DNA of 64,000 bases, taken from contig JAFKKN010000003.1 of NCBI GenBank assembly GCA_017305535.1, forward strand, positions 1 to 64,000, given 5' to 3'. Of this stretch, positions 25,020 to 34,548 are shown in pieces (the first letter of the stretch is position 1; each line of letters opens with the position of its first letter). The position numbers and the translations under genes are program-made. The notes beneath the pieces were generated by a model, which saw nothing but the letters and a program-made list of their open reading frames with translations, was not told the origin of the DNA and ran no database searches. This DNA comes from Hyphomicrobiales bacterium (GTDB lineage Bacteria; Pseudomonadota; Alphaproteobacteria; Rhizobiales; Xanthobacteraceae).

Positions 25020-25658
25020 ATGCGCCTCGTTCTGGTCACGCCTCCGGCTGCCGAGCCGCTCACCGCTACCGAGGCGAAATCCCGCCTCGGTATCGGCGCG
25101 GAGGTGTCCGACGATGTTATGGATGCCTTCGTCAAAACCGCTCGCCAGACGATCGACGGTTGGGGTGGTTGGCTCGGCCGCGCCCTGATCCGGCAGAGCT
25201 GGAAGATCATTCTGGACTGCTTTCCTCATGATTGCGACGGCGCGATCGTCATTCCGCTGCCTCCGATCATCTCAGTCGACGAGATCAAGTATCTCGATCT
25301 TGCCGGCAATTCCAAAACGATAGAACCGTCGGCTTATTTCCTGCTGCCGGGCGAGCCGGCGCAACTGTATCCGGCGGTCGGAACGGCCTGGCCTCACGTG
25401 AATCGCCGGCCTGGCGCTGTCGAAATCACGTTCACGGCCGGATTTGGCGAGGCTGGGACTGACCTGCCTGAACCAATCCGAAACGCCGTCGCGTTGATGG
25501 TGAGCAATCTTCGGTCGCTCACCGCGCGCAACCTCTTCATTAGCAGCGATACCGTCGAAGGCGTCGGCTCAAAGAGTTATGTGGTCGGCGGCAATGCCGG
25601 CGATGCCATCGATGCCGCTGTGTCATGGCTGCTGTCCACATATCGGGTGTTCGCATGA
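25020..25658 (+). CDS. Head-tail connector protein (gp6-like adaptor)
   Basis: A 212-residue protein with the features of HK97 gp6-type adaptors: an N-terminal LTATEAKSRLGIG, repeated helices (VSDDVMDAFVKTARQTIDGW), the strand RPGAVEITFTAGFG, and a C-terminal helix (DLPEPIRNAVALMVSNLRSL). It would dock on the portal ring. Start at the ATG at 25020. Confidence 0.8.
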   Translation: MRLVLVTPPAAEPLTATEAKSRLGIGAEVSDDVMDAFVKTARQTIDGWGGWLGRALIRQSWKIILDCFPHDCDGAIVIPLPPIISVDEIKYLDLAGNSKTIEPSAYFLLPGEPAQLYPAVGTAWPHVNRRPGAVEITFTAGFGEAGTDLPEPIRNAVALMVSNLRSLTARNLFISSDTVEGVGSKSYVVGGNAGDAIDAAVSWLLSTYRVFA

Positions 25659-26014
25659 ATGCGGCTGAAGCGTTGGCCTCGCATCGCGCCATGCTGGCCG
25701 AGATCGGCGAGGACATCATTATCCGCCGCTATTACGGCACTGCTGGCCCAAATCGCGCCTACGCCGATACGATCGCTCGCGCGCGCATCGTGGGTTATCA
25801 ACCGCGCGATCTAGTCGGCGGCATCTCGCAGGGAGATCGCAAGGCCATCGTTCTGGTTGACACGCTCGGCGCGCTGCTGCCGATCGTGCCAGGCCGCGAC
25901 AGCGACGACAAGGCAGTGGTTCGCGGCAAGGAGATCAGCATCATTGCCGTCGACGATTCCACCCGCCGCATCGGCGGGACGTTGATCGCGCTCGAATTGC
26001 AGGTGCGCGGCTGA
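25655..26014 (+). CDS. Head-tail joining (stopper-like) protein
   Basis: A 119-residue, beta-rich protein (EDIIIRRYYGTAGPNRAYAD, then RIGGTLIALELQVRG) between the adaptor and tail-completion genes. Order and size fit the head closure/stopper role. Overlaps the upstream gene by 4 bp and the downstream gene by 1 bp. Confidence 0.65.
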   Translation: MNAAEALASHRAMLAEIGEDIIIRRYYGTAGPNRAYADTIARARIVGYQPRDLVGGISQGDRKAIVLVDTLGALLPIVPGRDSDDKAVVRGKEISIIAVDDSTRRIGGTLIALELQVRG

Positions 26015-26484
26015 TGACGACCGCCACGGACGCGTTTGCCGTCATCCGCGCGATGATGGAGGCGAATGTTCCCGCCAATCCGAGGGCCGGCGGTCCCGCG
26101 ATTGCTTATCGCTGGTTCGGTGAAACCGGACCGGCGCTTCCGGATCAGCCGTCGCCGTTCGTCTACACCGTCTTCACCGCGTTGCGGTCCGACACCATCG
26201 AGATTGGCGGCGGCCGTGGCGCCAACCGTCACCGCAATCCCGCCGAGGCGGACATCTTCGTCTTTGTGCCGAACGGTTGGGGACAGAAGTACGGCACCGA
26301 TCTGGCCGAGCATTTCGCGGCGCTGTTTCGGCCGTTGAACGCCAATGGCGTTACCGTTGACAGTGCAACAGTTTATCCCGGCGGCTCCGGACCCGAGATC
26401 GCGGTGCCGGGCATCGACAACGAAGCCGGCAACTATTTCTGGGCCGGCTGTGGCGTGCGTTTCCACTTCGACCTCACCGGCTAG
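26014..26484 (+). CDS. Tail completion/terminator protein
   Basis: A 156-residue protein whose N-terminal helix (TDAFAVIRAMMEANVP) and later strand-rich part (PFVYTVFTALRSDTIEIGGG) fit tail-terminator proteins, which cap the tail tube before head attachment. Placed just before the tail tube gene, as expected. Confidence 0.65.
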   Translation: MTTATDAFAVIRAMMEANVPANPRAGGPAIAYRWFGETGPALPDQPSPFVYTVFTALRSDTIEIGGGRGANRHRNPAEADIFVFVPNGWGQKYGTDLAEHFAALFRPLNANGVTVDSATVYPGGSGPEIAVPGIDNEAGNYFWAGCGVRFHFDLTG

Positions 26485-26517
26485 GCCGGCTTTCAACTTC
26501 AAACAGGAGAACTTGCT

Positions 26518-27771
26518 ATGACCGGTCTTGCCGAGAGCGTATCTGAACGCCTTGTCCTCAAGCTCTACGCGACGGACGTCATCGATCCGACCACGGAGCC
26601 GTTGCCTGCGACCGATCCCGGCACGGCCGGCGGGCAGGTGCTGCGTCATGTGTCGCACAATTTGAGCCTTGCCAAGGACAATTATCGGCCGAACGAAAAG
26701 CGGCAGGATGCGCAGCAGGTGATGGGCAAGCACGGCAGCCGCACCGTGCCCGGCACCATCAACGGATTCCTGTCGCCCGGCACCCATGCGATCCCGTTCC
26801 AGGCGGTGATGCGTGGCGTTTGGTCCGCGCCGTTGGCGCTGGACGAGACCGATCTTACGAGTGTCGCGTTCGACTCGATCGCGAAGACGGCGACCTTCGG
26901 CGGGGGTGATCCGGTCGCGCTCGGCTTGCGCGTCGGGATGATTATCAGCTTTGGCGGCCTCGAAACGCCGGCAAACAACGGCCAGCACGTCGTTATTCTG
27001 GGGTTCAGCGGCGCGAACAATCGCACCATGGCGATTTATCCGGCGCTCGCCACGGAGGTCGCCGACACCGCGTTCACGCTCACGAGCAGCGCCACGCTGA
27101 CCAACCCGCCGACCGCGGCGGATCGCGTCAACTACAAGGCGGCGATTGAGGTCCACAATCCCGATATCGACCTGTCGCGCTTCTATACCGAGTTGCGCTT
27201 CAGCGGTTTTGACTTGTCCGTCGGCGTCAATGCCAATGTCGGTCTGAATTTCAATGTGCTGGGCCGCAACCGGAAGACACTCACCGGGGCCGCCGCGCCG
27301 TTCTTCACGGCGCCGGCCGCCGAAACCACGACAGACATCCCGACGTCGATGCAGGGCCTGCTGGTCGCCAACGGGGAGGTCATCGGTGTGGCAACCGGCC
27401 TCAACCTGAAGGTGGACTTGGGCGCGGAGGCGGCCAAGGGAATCAATCCGCAGGGGCTGGTGGCCGGCATCTTGCTCGGCGAGTTTGTTTGCTCCGGCGA
27501 CTTCACGGTGTTCCTCTCGGACGGCGTCATGCTCAATGCGTATGACAACGAGGACGAACTGTCGTTGCTCGCTTTCCTTCCGTCCTCGAACGCACCCGGC
27601 GCTCCGGCAAATGCGTTCTTCCTGCCGCGCATCAAGATCAACTCGAACAATGAATCCGACGTCAATAAAGCGAAGGCGATTCAGTGTCAGTTCGAGGCCG
27701 CGCGTTACGTCGGCAGCGCGCCCGGTGTGTCGTCCACCACGTTGATGATCTCGGACACCGAGGCGGCCTGA
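26518..27771 (+). CDS. Major tail tube protein
   Basis: A 417-residue structural protein behind a strong AGGAG ribosome-binding site. Sequence features: QVLRHVSHNLSLAKDNYRPN, IINGFLSP-like loop and FSGFDLSVGVNANVGLNFNV. It precedes the chaperone pair and tape measure, the fixed place of the tube gene in siphoviruses. It is longer than minimal tube proteins, so extra surface domains are likely. Confidence 0.75.
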   Translation: MTGLAESVSERLVLKLYATDVIDPTTEPLPATDPGTAGGQVLRHVSHNLSLAKDNYRPNEKRQDAQQVMGKHGSRTVPGTINGFLSPGTHAIPFQAVMRGVWSAPLALDETDLTSVAFDSIAKTATFGGGDPVALGLRVGMIISFGGLETPANNGQHVVILGFSGANNRTMAIYPALATEVADTAFTLTSSATLTNPPTAADRVNYKAAIEVHNPDIDLSRFYTELRFSGFDLSVGVNANVGLNFNVLGRNRKTLTGAAAPFFTAPAAETTTDIPTSMQGLLVANGEVIGVATGLNLKVDLGAEAAKGINPQGLVAGILLGEFVCSGDFTVFLSDGVMLNAYDNEDELSLLAFLPSSNAPGAPANAFFLPRIKINSNNESDVNKAKAIQCQFEAARYVGSAPGVSSTTLMISDTEAA

Positions 27772-27883
27772 TCCAGATCCTCGCCGCTACGGGGAAACCC
27801 ACTCGGCGACAGCCGGGTGATTGCGCAATCGGACGGCCTCGCTGGCGGGCGAGGCCGCTCCACCTCCGCCAAGGAATCTTTCC

Positions 27884-28369
27884 ATGACAAACAAATTTGG
27901 TTCGCTGACCGCGACAGCTGCGGCTGCTGAAACGTTTCGTGTCGAGATCATCGACGCCGTCACCGACGTCGTGTTGCGTGACAAGTCCGGCAAGGCTGCC
28001 TACATCGAAGTGCTGGCCGCCGATGGCGATGTCGGGCGCGCCTTCGACAAAGAGCAGCGCGCCGTGATGTTCCGCAAGGCCCGCAAGAGCCGCAACGGCC
28101 TCGTTGAGGATGACGATCAGCTCGAGCAGAACATCGCCAAGTGCGCGCGCCTGACGAAGGCGTGGCACCTTGTAGACCCGGTCACGCGTGAGCCGCTCGA
28201 GGTTCCGTGCAACGAGGCCAATGCGATCGAGCTCTATTCGGCGCCGAACATGGGTTGGCTGTTCATGCAGCCCTGGGGCGCTGCGAACAACGCCGCAAAT
28301 TTTATCAAGCGCTCTGCGACGAGCTCTACGACTTCGCCGAGCACACCTTCCGCAGCAGCCGCCAGCTAG
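27884..28369 (+). CDS. Tail assembly chaperone, short form (gpG-like)
   Basis: A 161-residue protein made when the ribosome stays in frame. It starts at 27884 behind aaggaatctttcc. The gene precedes the tape measure, where siphoviruses encode a chaperone pair sharing an N-terminus. The last ~20 residues (KRSATSSTTSPSTP and on) are the low-complexity product of the unshifted frame. Confidence 0.75.
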   Translation: MTNKFGSLTATAAAAETFRVEIIDAVTDVVLRDKSGKAAYIEVLAADGDVGRAFDKEQRAVMFRKARKSRNGLVEDDDQLEQNIAKCARLTKAWHLVDPVTREPLEVPCNEANAIELYSAPNMGWLFMQPWGAANNAANFIKRSATSSTTSPSTPSAAAAS

Positions 28370-28719
28370 GCGCGGCCGGTTCGGAAGCCGAGCACGCAGA
28401 GGTGGCGGCGGCCGTCTTCGCAAGGCTCGGCATCAAGCGGATCTCTCGCCATGTCACTGGTTCCTCTGTTCCGGAATTGCCGAGGCCGCTCGCGTATCTG
28501 TGGGAGTGGTTCGGCGATTTCGTGTTCGGTCTACCATCCGGCGGCATGGGGCCGGCGGTCGCGACCTGGGAGAGTCTTGAGGCGTGGACTCGGCAGATGC
28601 GTGTTGAGCTCGAACCTTGGGAGGCGCGGGCGATGATCCGGTTAGGTCACCTTCGCGCCGTGGTCCAGAGCGAGGCCGATGCGGAGCGGCAGAAGGCTGA
28701 GAAGAACAGACGCGCATGA
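27884..28719 (+). CDS. Tail assembly chaperone, frameshifted long form (gpGT-like)
   Basis: A -1 slip at 28297-28303 joins frame 1 (140 residues) to the frame starting at 28303 (138 residues): ...NFYQALCDELYDFAEHTF and on, giving about 278 residues. The downstream frame has clear coding character (AYLWEWFGDFVFGLPSGGMG) but no start of its own. Its stop overlaps the next gene by 4 bp. The long form is expected to bind the tape measure during tail assembly. The frameshift is predicted from sequence. Confidence 0.7.
28297..28303 (+). promoter_or_regulatory. Programmed -1 frameshift slippery site
   Basis: The heptamer a-aat-ttt fits the X-XXY-YYZ rule in the reading frame of the chaperone gene (gcA AAT TTT). 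It lies exactly where the coding signal moves to the -1 frame (next codon tat at 28303). Confidence 0.7.
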
Positions 28720-29387
28720 CCGTCCGCTCCACCTTTGAGCAGCTCTCGGTCGCCACCATGCTCGGCGATGTGTCGGAATCCGGCCAGCGGGCGGCGGCAG
28801 CGCAGTATGCTGCCGCCGCCATCGCCGAGACGGATGCGATCAATCGCCGCGTGCTCGGCCGCGTACCGCCCGCCACGGTGTCGGTCGATGGTCGGCTCGG
28901 CGCGCCGCTGGCGAGCGTTCGGTTGAACGGCGGTGTCATTCTTGCTGATTGGGCCGTTGTCGGCGACGTGCTGGTCTGGATCGGTCGCACGCTTCAAGAT
29001 CGGTCGCCGATCGTCTCGGGCCGCTATCGGGATGCGCATACGCTGTTCGCCGATGCCGTCGAAGTTGAGATCGGCAAGGATATCCCGCCGGCATCGCAGT
29101 ATGTCTTTCTCAATCCGGTGCCATACGCGCATAAAATTGAGATCGGAAAAACCAAGTCGGGGCGCGACTTTGTCGTGCAGGTCCCGAACCGCATCTATGA
29201 ACGCGCGGCCGACGATGCGAACGCGAGGTTCGGGAACGTCGCCAGTATTCGCTTCTCCTATCGCGCGCCGCTCGATGGTGCGCTGTTGAAATATATGCCG
29301 GTGCGCGGGCCTGTCAGCCGCGCCGCATCCGCGCTCGAGCGCGAGTTGCGTGTGCCGTCCATCATCGTCACGCTGAGGTCGAACTGA
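28716..29387 (+). CDS. Minor tail protein of unknown fold
   Basis: A 223-residue protein between the chaperones and the tape measure. It has an Ala-rich helical start, then a mixed region (PIVSGRYRDAHTLFADAVEV, VFLNPVPYAHKIEIGKTKSG) resembling virion proteins of HK97 gp10 type. It ends 1 bp before the tape-measure ATG. Exact role unknown. Confidence 0.6.
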   Translation: MTVRSTFEQLSVATMLGDVSESGQRAAAAQYAAAAIAETDAINRRVLGRVPPATVSVDGRLGAPLASVRLNGGVILADWAVVGDVLVWIGRTLQDRSPIVSGRYRDAHTLFADAVEVEIGKDIPPASQYVFLNPVPYAHKIEIGKTKSGRDFVVQVPNRIYERAADDANARFGNVASIRFSYRAPLDGALLKYMPVRGPVSRAASALERELRVPSIIVTLRSN

Positions 29388-29388
29388 G

Positions 29389-32300
29389 ATGACAACCGTG
29401 CAGGAAGCCGTGCGCCGTCTGCGCATCGAAGTCACCAGCAATGGGACGGAGCAGGCGACCGGCAAGCTCAACGCGATGGGCGCGGCCTATGAAGCGACCG
29501 CGAAGCAGGCTGCAAGCGCGGAGCGGCAGTCGGGTGCCATGGAAAGCCGCATGGCCGCGCTGCAGCGTCAATATGAAGCCGCCAACCGCCAGCAGGCGGA
29601 ATACAATCGGCTGATGCTCGCCAATGTCACCGCGCTTTCGGCGTCGTCGCATGCCGCCAACGACAACGTGCGGTCGATGAGCGAGAGCGGCTTGAAGTGG
29701 GCCGAGTGGGCCAATCATGTGAAGACTGCGGGCGAGGCGGCTTACTTCGCGTCACCGAAATTTCGCGCGCTGGTGAACAGTTTTGCGGGGCCGGCGCTCG
29801 CTGCGTCGACGACGGCGATCGAGATGGCCGCAACCGAGGTCGTGCGCGGCACCAATCTCGCAGGCAAAGGCTTGATCGAGTTAAGTCTCGTCGCCGCGCG
29901 GAGTTCGACGGCGCTGACGCCGGTTGCAACGCAAGTGGCCCTTGCCGGCGCGGCCATGGCTGCATGGAATCCGACCATTGCCGGTGTGGCTGCGTCGATC
30001 CTCGGTCGCCTTCTGCCGGCGCTGCGGTTGCTCGGCACGGCAATGCTGATTTACGACGCTGTGAAGCTGGTTGGCGAGGCGTGGGAGCTCGGCGGCAAAA
30101 AGCTCGAGGACTATCGCAAGATCGCCGAGCGCGCTGCGGCGGTCGATCTATCAACCGCGTTCTTTCAGCGCATCAGCAAGGCGGCGCAGGATGCCAAGCT
30201 GCCGGTTGATACGCTGACCGCTGCCCTGAAGCACCTCAATGAGGCGACGACTGACAAGCTCGGCGGCAGCGATCTGCAGCAGCGGCTGAATCAGCACCTC
30301 AAGGCGGGCAATTTCACCGGCAACAGTGGTGTGATTGCCTTCGGCCAGGCAAACAACGCTGAAGACCGGTTTCGTGCGATCGTGCGCTTGATCGACGAGG
30401 CGATGCAGAAAGGGCAGCGGCTCGCTGCGCTGGATCTCGCCAATACGGCGTTTGGCCCGGAAATCACTGCGCGACTTCGGGATGATTCAGAATATCTGCG
30501 CAATCTGCTGACTGCTGCCGACAAAGTCAGTCAAACGCAGCTCGTGTCCGACGCGGACGTTGGCCGCGCGCTTGACCTCCAGCGCCGCTATGACGCGGCG
30601 GTCGCCATCCTCGAGCAGCGCTGGCATCCGATTCAGGACTTGCTCACCGCCGCTGGCATTAGAATGCATGAGGTGTGGGTCGGTATCGTTGAGGCGGTTG
30701 CTGCGGCTGTCGACGGTGTTATCCGCCTCGCACAAGCGATCGCTGATCGAATTCCGCAGCGGTTTTGGGACCTGTTGAAGAACGGCGTCAGTCAGCTGCC
30801 GAGCGTTGGTGCGAAGACTGCGCTCAACCTGCTCGGACCGGCCGGTGTTGTGGTCGGCGCCGCCGCATCGGCGGTTAGCTACATGACCGGCCAATCGGCG
30901 ACGACTGCCGAAACGGCGAAGCTGACCGCAGCGATGCAAAACCAGCATCAAGTTCAGCTCAAGTTGAAAGAGACGAACACGATTAACAATCGTGTGCTCG
31001 GGGACACGTCGAAGACGATCGACGACGTGAAGAAAAAGCACGAAGAGGCTGCTGACGCGGTTGATCGCGCCATCAATAGCCTCAATCGGCATATTGCCCA
31101 GCAGGAGGCCGATGCGAGGGCGGTCGGGCTCGGTGCAGCGGCGATGGCGCGGTTTCGTGCCGAGGCGGCCGAGACCGCAGCGATCCAGGCGAATGGCGGC
31201 AAGATCACGGCCGAGCAGTCGGCGAAGTTCGAAGAGCTGAAAACCCGCGCGGAAACGGCGGCGCTGGCGCTCGCCAAGGCCAAGGTGGCATCGGAGATCG
31301 ATTTTGCGGCGAAGACGGCGCTGCTGTCACCGGAAGATGTTCAGATCGCGCAGCAGCTCCGCGGCATCTACGGTAACGATGTGCCGGCGGCGCTGGATTC
31401 GACCTATGCCGCCATGATCCGCGTCGTGAACGCGACGAAGGCGATGAATGATGCGCAGCGACAGGCGTTCACCTCGCTGATTTCCGATCTGTCATCGGGT
31501 CGCACCGGAATGGAGGCGCTGGCGAACGCGACGACCGGGTTGCTGCGCAAATTCTCCGACATGGGCGCCAATCAGGTGTTCGATATGTTGACCGGCAAGT
31601 CGGGCGCGATGAATTTGTCGGCGACGCTGAGTTTCGACACCAAGGCGACGCAGGCGGCGGTGCAGCGCGGCGTCGTCGCCGGATTCGATGCCATCCAGGC
31701 CAACGCGGCGGCCATGGCGAAGAACTCGCCGTCGGTCGGGGGCATCAGTCTTGGCACCGGCGGCGGCGCGATCGGCGCTGGCCTGGCTGGCGCTGGCGCG
31801 CTTGCGGGCGCGTTCTTCAACGGGCAGAAGACGACTGACACCGGCACGGCGGCTGGTACGGGCGCCTTGTCCGGCGGGCTCGCCGGCTTTGCGATCGGCG
31901 GTCCGATCGGCGCCGTGGTCGGTGCGATCGGCGGTGCCATTCTGGGCTGGTTCGGCGCCAACGACGCCAAGAAAAAGCAGCACGATGCCGATGTCGAGGC
32001 GTGGGAAAAGGCCAAGGTGGCCGAGCAAGCCTTCGTCGCCAGCTTGAACGGCAAGGACGCCGGCACGTTGACCAGCGCGTTGACGCAGGCCAAGGCGCAG
32101 GTGGACCAATACGTCGCTGCGGCCGAGAAGGTCGAGGACTATGCGGCGATCGATCAGCTGCATTCGGCCTTCGCGACGGCCGTCAATCGTCAGGTCGCGG
32201 AGTTTAACGCGAATTTCCAAAGCATGTTGGATGCGCTCGATTCCGGCCTTGGCTTCAACTCGCCTATCGTGCAGGCGCAGCAGAACGTCAAATCGATCGG

Positions 32301-34548
32301 AGATCAACTCAAGGCCTTCATCGACGACACCGACACCTCAAACCGCGAAAACGTGCTGGCGAAATTCTACGGCGATCCGAACAGCCCGCAGCTCGCGGGC
32401 GCTGATGGCGTCGGGCCGGTGGTGCTGGCGATGCGCGCGGCGCAGGATTACGCGCTGTCGTTATTGCAATCGGTTCCGGTGCTTTCCGAAACGCAGAAGG
32501 CAATCCAGTCAATCGCCGGCACCGCCAATCAGTTGCAGACCACGCTGGTGGATCTCGGGATGTCGTCGCTGGATGCTGCGTCGCGCATCGAGCAGGGCGT
32601 CAAGCAGGCGCTGGATGCGCTGGCGGTCAACTTTTCGCAGGGGCTGACCACGCGGCTCAATGCCGCGCTGGAAAAGTCCTATCTCAACAGCGCCACGGCG
32701 CTGCTGGTGCAGCACCAGCAGGATTTGGCGGATGCCGCCGCGCTCGGCAGCAATCCGGCGCTGATGGCGCAGGTGTCGGCGGTGTTCACCGCCGAGGCGC
32801 AAAAGATCGTCAATGATGCCGGGCTGGTCGGTGACGCGTTCGACGATTTCACGCGGCAATTTCCGGAACTGGCGTCGATCGTCCAGGACGCCAGCGCCTC
32901 GCTGGCGCAGTCGGCCGAGGAACAACGCAAGGCGCTCAACGCGTCGGCGAAGAGCATCGTCGACTACGTCAATGGCCTCTATGCCGGCTCATCGTCGGCG
33001 CTGTCGCCGCAGGATCGTATGGCGGCGGCACAGAACAGCTATCAGACGACGCTGGCGCTGGCGCAGGCCGGCAACGCCGACGCGCAGGGACGCATCACCA
33101 CGGATTCGCAGAACCTGCTGGACGCCGCGCGGGCGATGTACGGTTCGACAGCCGCTTACCAAGGTATCTTCCAGCAAGTCACCTCGCAGTTGCTGGCGCT
33201 GCCGGCGGTGCAGCAGACCACGGATCCCGTTGTCGCGGCGATGCGCGACGCCATCCTCGCCATCAAGGCGACCACGGAAGCCGTCAACGGCACCACGTCA
33301 TCGATCGGCGTGCTGCAATCGCAACTGGTCGCCGCGCTGGCGCTGAACAGCCCGTCAATGATCGCTGGCGCCTTCCTGCAATCCGGTGCGACAGGCCTGA
33401 CCTATGCGCAGTTCGTGGCGGGCTTCCCGGCCGGGCTGGCAACGGACACGACACTGCGCGGCATGTATACGGCGCTGGACGCCAACAAGGATGGCATCGT
33501 CTCGCAGCTTGAACTGCTGCAGGGCGCTCTGAAGCCCGCAATTGACTCCGGCAACGCCGCCAACATCGCCAGCGCCCTGTCGACCTATTTCAATGCGATC
33601 GACAGGAACACCGACAACACCATCGACTTCAGCGAGATGCAGACGGCACTGGCTGGCATGGCAAGCAACAGCGCGCTGCGCGAGATGTTCACGCGCCTCG
33701 ATACCGACAATTCCGGCTCGATCACCAAGCTGGAGTTGATCCGGGGGGCGACGCAAGGCACCAGCGACAATGTCGCTTATGCCAATAATTTGCAGGCGTC
33801 CGCGAATAGCCTTGCGAGCACTGCCAACAGCTTGCTGAACTCAAGCAACGGCCTGCTGGCGGCGATTCAGAGCTTGCAATCGACGTCGAAAGACCAGCTC
33901 ACGCTGCTGAATAATCAGCTCACCAACGCGGGTGCGACTGTTAGTATGACAGGCTACATCGGCCGCGACGACTTCTCGACGACGGTGTCAACCAGCAATA
34001 ACAATCTGCTGACGGCTCTCAACAAGATCGTTACCAACACATATGCCATAGCCAAGAACACCTACGCGATCGTGCAGGATACGACCGCGAAGAACAGTGT
34101 ACACTTCGGCGGCGTGCTGGCGGGCGGCGGCTGGATCACCGGCGGCATTCCGGGCGTCGATAGCGTTCCTCTCGCGGGGGGGACGCATCTCGGCATGCCG
34201 GGCGAGTTCGTCGTTCGCCGCGATGTCGCCCAGGCCTATCGCGATATCCTGCCGATGTTTAACGAAAGCGGCATCTGGCCTTCGGCGCCTGCTGTCACAG
34301 CGATCTCGGCGTTGCCGAGGAGCACGCTCCCGCCGCCGTTCCCGCTCCGGGCGGAGAACGACAACGGCGACATCAGGGCGCTGATGGCCGAGGTCAAGGC
34401 GTTGCGCGAGGCGGTCGCCCGGATGGACGCCAATAACGTCAAGGTCACGGCCGCGAGTGCGCAGGCCGGCGCCCGGCACGTGCGCGAGGGCATCGACGAA
34501 AGCACCGAGTTGCAGCGCGACACCAACAAGCGGGCGCGCCGCGCATGA
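29389..34548 (+). CDS. Tape measure protein with EF-hand motifs
   Basis: A 1719-residue tail-length protein. The N-terminal ~90 residues are coiled coil. Residues 130-240 and 800-870 contain hydrophobic Gly/Ala helices. Long helical stretches rich in Ala and Gln follow. Near the C-terminus are three EF-hand-like calcium loops: DANKDGIVSQLE at 1364-1375, DRNTDNTIDFSE at 1405-1416, DTDNSGSITKLE at 1438-1449. After them come Ser/Asn-rich repeats and a segment GGVLAGGGWITGGIPGVDSV typical of tape-measure ends. A protospacer matched by CRISPR spacer 5 lies at 30613-30642. The stop overlaps the next start by 4 bp. Confidence 0.9.
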   Translation: MTTVQEAVRRLRIEVTSNGTEQATGKLNAMGAAYEATAKQAASAERQSGAMESRMAALQRQYEAANRQQAEYNRLMLANVTALSASSHAANDNVRSMSESGLKWAEWANHVKTAGEAAYFASPKFRALVNSFAGPALAASTTAIEMAATEVVRGTNLAGKGLIELSLVAARSSTALTPVATQVALAGAAMAAWNPTIAGVAASILGRLLPALRLLGTAMLIYDAVKLVGEAWELGGKKLEDYRKIAERAAAVDLSTAFFQRISKAAQDAKLPVDTLTAALKHLNEATTDKLGGSDLQQRLNQHLKAGNFTGNSGVIAFGQANNAEDRFRAIVRLIDEAMQKGQRLAALDLANTAFGPEITARLRDDSEYLRNLLTAADKVSQTQLVSDADVGRALDLQRRYDAAVAILEQRWHPIQDLLTAAGIRMHEVWVGIVEAVAAAVDGVIRLAQAIADRIPQRFWDLLKNGVSQLPSVGAKTALNLLGPAGVVVGAAASAVSYMTGQSATTAETAKLTAAMQNQHQVQLKLKETNTINNRVLGDTSKTIDDVKKKHEEAADAVDRAINSLNRHIAQQEADARAVGLGAAAMARFRAEAAETAAIQANGGKITAEQSAKFEELKTRAETAALALAKAKVASEIDFAAKTALLSPEDVQIAQQLRGIYGNDVPAALDSTYAAMIRVVNATKAMNDAQRQAFTSLISDLSSGRTGMEALANATTGLLRKFSDMGANQVFDMLTGKSGAMNLSATLSFDTKATQAAVQRGVVAGFDAIQANAAAMAKNSPSVGGISLGTGGGAIGAGLAGAGALAGAFFNGQKTTDTGTAAGTGALSGGLAGFAIGGPIGAVVGAIGGAILGWFGANDAKKKQHDADVEAWEKAKVAEQAFVASLNGKDAGTLTSALTQAKAQVDQYVAAAEKVEDYAAIDQLHSAFATAVNRQVAEFNANFQSMLDALDSGLGFNSPIVQAQQNVKSIGDQLKAFIDDTDTSNRENVLAKFYGDPNSPQLAGADGVGPVVLAMRAAQDYALSLLQSVPVLSETQKAIQSIAGTANQLQTTLVDLGMSSLDAASRIEQGVKQALDALAVNFSQGLTTRLNAALEKSYLNSATALLVQHQQDLADAAALGSNPALMAQVSAVFTAEAQKIVNDAGLVGDAFDDFTRQFPELASIVQDASASLAQSAEEQRKALNASAKSIVDYVNGLYAGSSSALSPQDRMAAAQNSYQTTLALAQAGNADAQGRITTDSQNLLDAARAMYGSTAAYQGIFQQVTSQLLALPAVQQTTDPVVAAMRDAILAIKATTEAVNGTTSSIGVLQSQLVAALALNSPSMIAGAFLQSGATGLTYAQFVAGFPAGLATDTTLRGMYTALDANKDGIVSQLELLQGALKPAIDSGNAANIASALSTYFNAIDRNTDNTIDFSEMQTALAGMASNSALREMFTRLDTDNSGSITKLELIRGATQGTSDNVAYANNLQASANSLASTANSLLNSSNGLLAAIQSLQSTSKDQLTLLNNQLTNAGATVSMTGYIGRDDFSTTVSTSNNNLLTALNKIVTNTYAIAKNTYAIVQDTTAKNSVHFGGVLAGGGWITGGIPGVDSVPLAGGTHLGMPGEFVVRRDVAQAYRDILPMFNESGIWPSAPAVTAISALPRSTLPPPFPLRAENDNGDIRALMAEVKALREAVARMDANNVKVTAASAQAGARHVREGIDESTELQRDTNKRARRA

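Noticed and set aside
25798-27156. Leftward open frame of 452 codons opposite head-tail and tail tube genes
   Set aside because: Same reason: composition of an antisense frame, and it covers several well-placed structural genes.
31255-31295. Partial match of spacer 10 to the tape-measure gene (core tcgccaaggccaagg)
   Set aside because: Only about half of the spacer matches and the shared part is common alanine/lysine codon sequence; not a credible protospacer.
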